A DNA stretch of 5,845 nucleotides from Nitrospinae bacterium CG11_big_fil_rev_8_21_14_0_20_56_8. Its GTDB lineage: Bacteria > Nitrospinota > Nitrospinia > Nitrospinales > VA-1. Made by a program: the position numbers and the translations under genes. The notes below the pieces were generated by a model, which saw only the letters and a program-made list of their open reading frames with translations, searched no databases and had not been told where the DNA came from. Below, piece after piece: positions 1 through 4,616 of this stretch. The DNA lies in the NCBI GenBank assembly GCA_002796165.1, contig PCWF01000197.1, positions 1 through 5,845 on the forward strand. Direction: 5' to 3'. Positions within the stretch are counted from its first letter, which is position 1; the number at the start of each line of letters is the position of its first letter.

Positions 1-1183
1 AGGATTCCCCCTGGGAATCGTGGAAGGGCTGGAAGACCCCCGCAAAATCGGCGGCGGTTCCGATGGTATTCGGTCCCCCCGCGTTGAACGTCTCGGTCAG
101 AATATTGAGGACCACCACGTCAAAATTAAAGGAAACGGGAGTCACCCCAGACGGCGTGCCCAAAGTCGAGGATGAGCTTCGAGTCCCACCTTTTGAAGGA
201 GTGTCCCCCTTTTTTTCTCCTCCGGAATCATCGGACCGCGTGGCCTGCTCGGAATCACCGCCCTGTTTTTCATCAGTCCTCGGTTCCTTGGATTTCTCAG
301 CCGAATCTCTTTCCTTGTCTTTTTGTCCCTCTATGCCTTCCTGTTTGGCTTCCTGATTCTCTTCGTCATTCTTGTCTTTCATTTCTTCGTTCTTCTCCTC
401 GACCTCGATCAGGGGTTTCTCTCCGTCTCTTCCGCCGCTGATAACCGGTTGGGCGCGCACAATGCTCTGGATCGTCTTCAATTCCTGCGGTTCGAGCCGG
501 GTGGGGAGTGAAGGGGGCTGTCCCCTGGCAATGATGTTCTTCATCATGGGACCCACCACTTCCTGGCCTTTGACGGTGGGATCGGAATTTTTTGTGGCCA
601 CCGCACCGGCTTGGTTGGCCACAAGCGTCGTACTATCGGAGGAGGCCACATAACCCTGCGTTCCACGAGCGCCGATATTGGCGGTGGGCGTCACGATGCT
701 GAAAAACGATTTCTCGTGCTTCTGGGACTTGTTGACGATGTACATGGACAATCCCCGCTTCACCTCGAGGACCCCCTGACGCAGGTGATTTTCGGGATCG
801 TGCCGGTAGGACTGGACGGCCATTTCCGTTCCCGGACCCAAGGCCATCAGGCTATTGTCGGAAAACAGCACCTTGAGGCGGCTCTTGTTGGACGTGCGAA
901 ACCGGTCCTTCGTGAATACCGGTTGATGCATCTCGACCTTTTTCCAGGGTTCGAACGCGGCGGGCCGCACCTCTCCGGGCTGGGCCTGGGCCACCGCCTC
1001 GTCGGCGGTGATGTATTCCACCGTTCCGATAATGCTGATGATTTTGCCGACCGGCTGTTCCTGGGCCAGCGCAGGGGAAAGTGAAGCGAGAACGACCACC
1101 GCGGCGAGAAGATGAAGCGCTCCGCCCCGGAGAAAGAGGCGTCGCCGCTGGTGTTCCAATCGAAGTAAGCCGGGCGTGTCCAT
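1..1183 (-). CDS. Exported FecR-domain protein with long charged linker (3' end beyond window)
   Basis: The frame is open from the ATG at 1183 to the left edge, giving 394 residues without a stop, so the C-terminus is missing. Residues 1-40 look like a Sec signal peptide: a basic stretch (HQRRR, 11-15), a hydrophobic core at about 21-36, and likely cleavage after SPALA (A40). Residues 45-195 match a FecR domain, with GKIISIIGTVEY near the start, the KVLFSDNSLMALGPGTE strand pair (104-120), and the hallmark TPTANIGARGT (165-175). In this family the domain is a periplasmic or exported beta fold, and many copies are not tied to iron uptake. Residues about 255-333 are a low-complexity linker rich in Glu, Lys, Asp and Ser, then a Ser/Thr/Gly stretch, then a hydrophobic segment (SFNFDVVVLNIL, 351-362) that may begin another domain. 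GGAGG lies 5 bases before the ATG. It follows the TpsB gene by 60 bases, so an envelope role or secretion through TpsB is possible but unproven. The FecR call is firm; the function is not. Confidence 0.88.
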   Translation of the reverse strand, partial: MDTPGLLRLEHQRRRLFLRGGALHLLAAVVVLASLSPALAQEQPVGKIISIIGTVEYITADEAVAQAQPGEVRPAAFEPWKKVEMHQPVFTKDRFRTSNKSRLKVLFSDNSLMALGPGTEMAVQSYRHDPENHLRQGVLEVKRGLSMYIVNKSQKHEKSFFSIVTPTANIGARGTQGYVASSDSTTLVANQAGAVATKNSDPTVKGQEVVGPMMKNIIARGQPPSLPTRLEPQELKTIQSIVRAQPVISGGRDGEKPLIEVEEKNEEMKDKNDEENQEAKQEGIEGQKDKERDSAEKSKEPRTDEKQGGDSEQATRSDDSGGEKKGDTPSKGGTRSSSSTLGTPSGVTPVSFNFDVVVLNILTETFNAGGPNTIGTAADFAGVFQPFHDSQGES

Positions 1184-1188
1184 GGGGA

Positions 1189-1193
1189 CCTCC
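1189..1193 (-). promoter_or_regulatory. Ribosome binding site of the FecR-domain gene
   Basis: GGAGG on the minus strand, within AGGGAGG (1189-1195), ends 5 bases before the ATG at 1183. It is the strongest well-placed Shine-Dalgarno in the window and fixes the start of the FecR-domain gene, which also gives a normal signal peptide. Confidence 0.8.
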
Positions 1194-1216
1194 CTGATGA
1201 GTTAGATATTGTATCG

Positions 1217-1241
1217 CGGATGGTTCCACCCTGTCCATCCG
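1217..1241 (-). other. Intercistronic hairpin between the TpsB and FecR genes
   Basis: A perfect 7-bp inverted repeat (CGGATGG / CCATCCG) with an 11-base loop starts 2 bases after the TpsB stop codon and ends 23 bases before the Shine-Dalgarno of the FecR gene. The bases after the stem on the transcribed strand (CGATACAATATC) are not U-rich, so it does not look like an intrinsic terminator. It could be an mRNA-stability or processing element between the two cistrons, or chance. Confidence 0.35.
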
Positions 1242-1243
1242 GA

Positions 1244-3064
1244 TCAGTAATTGATCAAACCGCTCAAATAAACGATCCCGTAACTTTGATCCGATGGATC
1301 GGGACTGCCCAGTACCGGGATGCCATAGGTGAGGGCAAAACTGACTGCGGGGGAAAGTCCCTCTTTCTTGGGGATATTCACTTTAAATCCCATGCCTGCC
1401 CCGGTGATGGCGCGATCCACTTCGCCTGTCGCTTTTTCCCGGACAAATACCCGTCCATGATCGATAAAGGTGTTAAATGACAGGACCTGGTCCAGCGTCG
1501 GCAACCATTCCGCCAGATGCGTTTTGTCCGGCCAAGGGACCACCCATTCCACCGACATCAGATACCCCTGGTCCCCGGAATGCTCCGACAGGGGAAATCC
1601 GCGCACCGTCCCCATTCCGCCGATCGACATCAGCCCCGGAGACAAGGCCCTCAAGTTATTGACCTGGCCGTTGAACTTCATAATGAAATAACCGTTCAAA
1701 ACCTTTCCAGCCTGGTATCGCGTCAGGTTCCAGTTCCAGGTGAGCACGTCCCCCTGACCCTTCGACCGCGAAATAAGCCCCCGGCTGGTGTCTCCTTCCT
1801 TGAGTCCCAGGTGGAGGGACGTGTCGTAAAAATTCCGGCCGAGGTATTCATCGCTAAAATTCCCAGCCAGGCCGGCGTAGATCTCGGTCGGGGTATCTTT
1901 GCTGGTATTGACTCCGAGTTGTTCGTTCTCGTAACTCTTGAACTCGATTCCCCCTCTCGCCTGAACCTGAGAGGTGCGGGTGCGTCGAAGAAGTTGCGAC
2001 AATTCAAGGCCCCAAATGGCGGACGACCCACCCGCCGCGAGCGCCGACAGGTTCGCCCCCAATTCATGTTCGGAAAAAGTGTAGGAAACTTTGAACCGCG
2101 TCCCCCGGGAATTGAGAGGAACCGTGTAAACCGGGTTGTAGAAATCCTGCCCGAAATCGGATCTCACCCAGCGAATGGAGAACTGGTCTCCCAGACGAAC
2201 CAGATTCCCCACCGTTCCGCTCAACCCGAACCGGTTCCGGCCCGTAAACCGGGAACCGAAATTATCGGCATCGAAGGACACCGTGTAAGGACGCGTCTCC
2301 GTCACCTCCAAAACCAGATCCGAGGTTCCGGGCAAGTCCCCCGGACGCAACACCGACCGGGCCTGAACGCCCAGCAAATCATTCAGCTCAAGCAAAGTCT
2401 GTTCGAGAGTCTGCTCCCGCAAAACCGTTTCCTCCCGAACCGGGATCATCCACTGTTTGAAATCGTCCGGCTCATTGTGCTCCGCCCCCTTGACTTCGAT
2501 TTTGCCGATGTGTCCCTCGGCCACAATGATTTTAACGGTCCCGTCCTTTACTTCCTGCTGGGGAACAAACGCGCGGGTGAGCAGGTAGCCCTGCGAGGCA
2601 TACATCGCCGTGATCTCGTTGGCCATCAGGGACAGGATGCCCAGAGTCATCTGCATCCCCTCGCCGACGTCGGCTACGGCTCCAAGAGTTTCGGAATCGA
2701 TCAGCGTGTTCCCTTCGATCAAAACCCTGCGGACGAAAAAAGCCGGCCCGGCCCCCGGGTCTTCCAGGGTGCGACTGTCCTGAATGATGATCTCCGGGGC
2801 CTTGTCTTCGGCAGGCGGCTGGAACTCGGGCCGGGATTGCCGAAGCGATTTCTCGATCACCCCCGCCTCGCCCTGGGGGGGAACCCCCGCTTGCGCCCAC
2901 GCCGACCCGGGCAAAAAGATCGCCAGGAGAAGTCCCCCGAGCCGAAACGGGACGCAGGGAAAATTTTCGTCATTTTTTCGCCTATTTGGGCTATTCCCTT
3001 GATCCAGCTTCTCCCCACGGCGGTCCTGCGCTTTTTCAACTGGACGGAATCTATTCCAAATCAA
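1244..3064 (-). CDS. TpsB outer-membrane transporter, ShlB/FhaC/HecB family (two-partner secretion)
   Basis: Predicted Omp85-superfamily pore that exports a partner protein across the outer membrane. In the 606-codon frame a hydrophobic segment (GGLLLAIF, 43-50) ends in GSAWA, with likely cleavage after A57. A linker follows (58-107), then two POTRA domains, at about 108-184 (FFVRRVLIEGNTLI at its start, then AMYASQGYLLTRAFVPQQ) and about 185-257, then a 16-strand type barrel from about 260. Family hallmarks are present: GGMGTVRGF (482-490), the conserved loop-6 arginine motif, and FIDHGRVF (533-540). The protein ends in an alternating strand with a terminal aromatic residue (YGIVYLSGLINY), as expected of a barrel beta-signal. 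The start is doubtful. The first codon after an in-frame TAG (3068-3070) is a TTG without a good Shine-Dalgarno, and the first internal Met comes far too late. Translation could begin anywhere from 3064 to about 2973. No TpsA with an N-terminal TPS domain is seen nearby. Confidence 0.93.
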   Translation of the reverse strand: MIWNRFRPVEKAQDRRGEKLDQGNSPNRRKNDENFPCVPFRLGGLLLAIFLPGSAWAQAGVPPQGEAGVIEKSLRQSRPEFQPPAEDKAPEIIIQDSRTLEDPGAGPAFFVRRVLIEGNTLIDSETLGAVADVGEGMQMTLGILSLMANEITAMYASQGYLLTRAFVPQQEVKDGTVKIIVAEGHIGKIEVKGAEHNEPDDFKQWMIPVREETVLREQTLEQTLLELNDLLGVQARSVLRPGDLPGTSDLVLEVTETRPYTVSFDADNFGSRFTGRNRFGLSGTVGNLVRLGDQFSIRWVRSDFGQDFYNPVYTVPLNSRGTRFKVSYTFSEHELGANLSALAAGGSSAIWGLELSQLLRRTRTSQVQARGGIEFKSYENEQLGVNTSKDTPTEIYAGLAGNFSDEYLGRNFYDTSLHLGLKEGDTSRGLISRSKGQGDVLTWNWNLTRYQAGKVLNGYFIMKFNGQVNNLRALSPGLMSIGGMGTVRGFPLSEHSGDQGYLMSVEWVVPWPDKTHLAEWLPTLDQVLSFNTFIDHGRVFVREKATGEVDRAITGAGMGFKVNIPKKEGLSPAVSFALTYGIPVLGSPDPSDQSYGIVYLSGLINY

Positions 3065-3103
3065 GCACTACCACGCATTTACATTTTTCCTGCTCCCATT
3101 CCC

Positions 3104-3109
3104 CCTCCT
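3104..3109 (-). promoter_or_regulatory. Perfect Shine-Dalgarno AGGAGG in the leader of the TpsB gene
   Basis: AGGAGG on the minus strand lies 4 bases before an ATG at 3099, but that frame is only ATG GGA GCA GGA AAA ATG TAA. A second mini-ORF (ATG at 3078, MRGSA) ends in a TGA at 3063-3061 that overlaps the TTG at 3064 as TTGA. So the best ribosome site in this leader serves tiny ORFs and not the TpsB frame. Coupled re-initiation at the TTG is possible; a decayed or misread start is equally possible. Confidence 0.4.
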
Positions 3110-3156
3110 ACCGAGGGTAACTTTCAGATCCTTAAAATCGGGGGCCATCCCTTCGC

Positions 3157-3870
3157 TCAAAAATCACCTTCCCTGATGTGGAACACATCCGGCGTCTCCG
3201 GTTTCTCGATGTAAGAAAGCTTGAGCGAAATTTTAGGCTCCGGGGATACCTTCCCCTTATCCTTGTCTTCCATGGCGGCCAATTGCTCGATCAATAACAT
3301 GACCATGTGTCCGCGGGCATCCTTTCCGCGGAAGGCAAGAATGGAACCATTCTTCAACCCCACGTTCCTCAGGTACCCGTCCTCCTGGTACGATTTCCGC
3401 GAAAAATAGTCTCCCAGGAGGTTGGCGGCGTTGATGAGCGCCTGAGCATCGGACTTGCCATCCCGGGGTCCCCAAACCACGTTGATCTGAATCAGTTTCC
3501 TGGTCGTATGCCCCAGGATGTATAAAATCTGCGCTTCCCCCGTTTGCAGAATCAGATTTTTCACCGTGATACCCAGGGTTGTGGTCTTTTCCGTCGGGTG
3601 AACCTGCCGGGTCACCTGGTCCTTGGAAATGGTGAAATCCTTGAAGATGGCCCTGAAAACCTCGTTCTCGTCCATGCCAAACCGGGCGGTGCGAAATCCC
3701 TCGACCCGGGCGGGATCTTTCTTCACCACCGGCAGGCTCTCATCCGTCCCCTGGCTTCCCGAGTGGGCTCCCGGACTTCCCGGTTCCGCCACCGCGAATC
3801 CAACGGGATACACCACGAGCGCAAGCCCTAAAGCCAACGCCAGTATTCCTCGAACAATCCGATTCTTCAT
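3157..3870 (-). CDS. Exported protein of unknown function
   Basis: A 237-residue protein with a clear Sec signal peptide: basic start (MKNRIVR), hydrophobic core (GILALALGLALVVYPVG), and likely cleavage after FAVA (A28). There is no lipobox Cys and no later membrane span, so it is probably periplasmic or exported. After a Gly/Ser/Pro-rich stretch (29-50) comes the likely domain. It opens with GFRTARFGMDENEV (58-71), followed by a Thr-rich TEKTTTLGITV (93-103) and KLIQINVVWG (125-134). I recall this FR-ARFGM ... KLIQ-NVVWG pattern from uncharacterised exported proteins, but cannot name a family. The C-terminal part (140-225) alternates helix-like and strand-like stretches (GSILAFRGKDARGHMVMLLIEQ). 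AAGGAG (3881-3886) lies 10 bases before the ATG. It sits between the MshEN-like gene (73-base gap) and the TpsB gene (92 or more bases), so a role as accessory to the secretion module is a reasonable inference only. Confidence 0.85.
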   Translation of the reverse strand: MKNRIVRGILALALGLALVVYPVGFAVAEPGSPGAHSGSQGTDESLPVVKKDPARVEGFRTARFGMDENEVFRAIFKDFTISKDQVTRQVHPTEKTTTLGITVKNLILQTGEAQILYILGHTTRKLIQINVVWGPRDGKSDAQALINAANLLGDYFSRKSYQEDGYLRNVGLKNGSILAFRGKDARGHMVMLLIEQLAAMEDKDKGKVSPEPKISLKLSYIEKPETPDVFHIREGDF

Positions 3871-3880
3871 TTTTATAACA

Positions 3881-3886
3881 CTCCTT
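3881..3886 (-). promoter_or_regulatory. Ribosome binding site of the exported unknown protein
   Basis: AAGGAG on the minus strand, 10 bases before the ATG at 3870. The spacing is a little long and the intervening bases are A/T-rich. It supports the ATG that gives the normal signal peptide. No convincing promoter or terminator was seen in the rest of the 73-base gap (3871-3943). Confidence 0.65.
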
Positions 3887-3943
3887 TAAATTGTTTCAGA
3901 TCGCCTGACCCGGAGATGGGGTTAATAAGTCCACTCGCTTACC

Positions 3944-4333
3944 TTATTCTTCCCGAACCTCATCAGGGTGGTCCCGTAACCGTTGATTAAAATCGCATAG
4001 CGCCTCGATCAATTGTTTTCGGGAAAGCACCCGCTCGGAAACAAGAATTTCACCAATAAAACTGGTCGGGTGGTTTTGTGCCATCAGAAGCTCATGCACC
4101 TGGGGTTCCGTCATCAGATTCAGGTGGCAGGCGATATCCCCGAACTTTCGGCAGGAGGGAAGGCTTTTTTTCTGCTCCCCCAGGAGCCGGAAAATCTTCT
4201 CCCGCGTCAACCACCCACGCTCGAGGGCCAGTTGCCCGAGAGGGGGCCGGGTTTTCTGTTGAATCGAAAGAGCCCGGTTCAACTCCTTATCCGTGACATA
4301 CCCATGTTCCACCAGATAATTTCTGAATCCCAT
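3944..4333 (-). CDS. Small protein of four MshEN/GspE-N-like repeats
   Basis: A 129-residue protein without signal peptide or membrane span, so cytoplasmic. I place the start at the ATG at 4333 (MGFRNYLVEHGY), because GGAG lies 8 bases upstream. The frame stays open to a TTG at 4372 that has no such site. Four similar helical units can be lined up: residues 5-26 (YLVEHGYVTDKELNRALSIQQ), 32-54 (LGQLALERGWLTREKI...GEQ), 64-86 (FGDIACHLNLMTEPQV...MAQ) and 93-115 (IGEILVSERVLSRKQLIEAL). The pattern, LG-x-L-(x)-G/N-(L)-(T/S)-x-x-x-(L)-x-x-(A)-L-x-x-Q, is that of the MshEN (GspE N-terminal) motif, which binds c-di-GMP in some ATPases and stand-alone proteins. No ATPase follows. The Arg that normally precedes LG is Pro, Lys or Ser-Phe here, so nucleotide binding is doubtful. 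Unit 1 lacks the LG altogether. Likely a protein-interaction or degenerate sensor module, first gene of the putative operon. Confidence 0.75.
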   Translation of the reverse strand: MGFRNYLVEHGYVTDKELNRALSIQQKTRPPLGQLALERGWLTREKIFRLLGEQKKSLPSCRKFGDIACHLNLMTEPQVHELLMAQNHPTSFIGEILVSERVLSRKQLIEALCDFNQRLRDHPDEVREE

Positions 4334-4341
4334 AAAACTCT

Positions 4342-4345
4342 CTCC
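4342..4345 (-). promoter_or_regulatory. Ribosome binding site deciding the start of the MshEN-like gene
   Basis: GGAG (within GCGGAGAG) on the minus strand lies 8 bases before the ATG at 4333. This selects that ATG over the upstream TTG at 4372, which would add 13 residues (MVLERQRIGGESF) that do not belong to the repeat pattern. Confidence 0.65.
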
Positions 4346-4406
4346 GCCTATCCTTTGCCTCTCCAAAACCAATTCAAACCCACACCCCGCAGGCCGGAGC
4401 CCCTTT

Positions 4407-4440
4407 CCCGGGGGGGCGCCTTCATATTAGCCCGATCGGC
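4407..4440 (-). promoter_or_regulatory. Weak promoter candidate upstream of the MshEN-like operon
   Basis: On the minus strand, in the 283-base gap between the cyclase stop and the MshEN-like start, a TAATAT box lies 16 bases after a TTTTTA stretch. This is a 4/6 match to a sigma70 -10 element and only 3/6 to a -35 element. It overlaps the histidine kinase remnant on the other strand and is followed by a G/C-rich patch (4390-4420). It is the best candidate I could find by eye, and the evidence is thin. Its extent is approximate. Confidence 0.15.
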
Positions 4441-4590
4441 CTTATTAAAAAGTCCTGCCAGGAAATCATCCAGGACTACCACCAGGGAAACATCTGGTTC
4501 GAGTCCGAGTTTGGCCATGGCGCCACCTTTTTCTTCACCCTGCCCCACAATGCCAACAACGGTTCCAAAAATCCCAAAAGGAAAAAGTAG
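4429..4590 (+). pseudogene. Orphan C-terminal end of a sensor histidine kinase (HATPase_c remnant)
   Basis: On the plus strand, opposite to all neighbours, a frame ending in TAG at 4588-4590 encodes the last part of a GHKL histidine kinase ATPase domain. It has a Gly-Leu remnant of the G1 box (PIGL), the helix QEIIQDYHQGNIWFES, then G2-like EFGHGATFFFTLP and a short lysine-rich tail (NPKRKK). This run matches the usual kinase ending (GL...K-II--H-G-IW-ESE-G-G-TF-FTLP) residue for residue in character. Nothing upstream in any frame gives the N box, the H box or the rest of the G1 region. The frame is closed by TGA and TAA at 4324 and 4333-4335 and has no start codon. It is therefore a gene end left by deletion or rearrangement, with the break at about 4390-4430. 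Its stop lies 26 bases from the convergent end of the cyclase gene. A Gly-Leu to II spacing about two residues longer than usual suggests decay near the break. Confidence 0.75.
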
Positions 4591-4616
4591 CCCCTTGCAA
4601 CTCATCTTCATATTGA

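Noticed and set aside
611..1084. A 157-codon open frame on the plus strand
   Set aside because: It is a shadow of the FecR-domain gene, whose minus-strand frame has a signal peptide, a ribosome site and family motifs.
852..1238. A 128-codon minus-strand frame starting near the TpsB end
   Set aside because: It runs in another frame of the FecR-domain gene, has Arg/Gly/Pro-rich shadow composition and overlaps the real start at 1183.
3101..3117. Short inverted repeat CCCTC / GAGGG upstream of the TpsB gene, considered as a terminator
   Set aside because: Only 5 bp with a 5-base loop and no following T-run on either strand; it overlaps the Shine-Dalgarno-like site and is likely chance.
1517..3214. 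A 565-codon open frame on the plus strand, antisense to the TpsB gene
   Set aside because: It lies fully across the well-supported TpsB gene and its leader, is rich in Arg, Pro and Gly with no domain, signal or motif, and its openness follows from the codon bias of the true gene.
4398..4420. G/C-rich self-complementary patch considered as a terminator for the cyclase transcript
   Set aside because: The stem is ambiguous and about 5 bp, no T-run follows on the minus strand, and it is nearly 200 bases past the cyclase stop.
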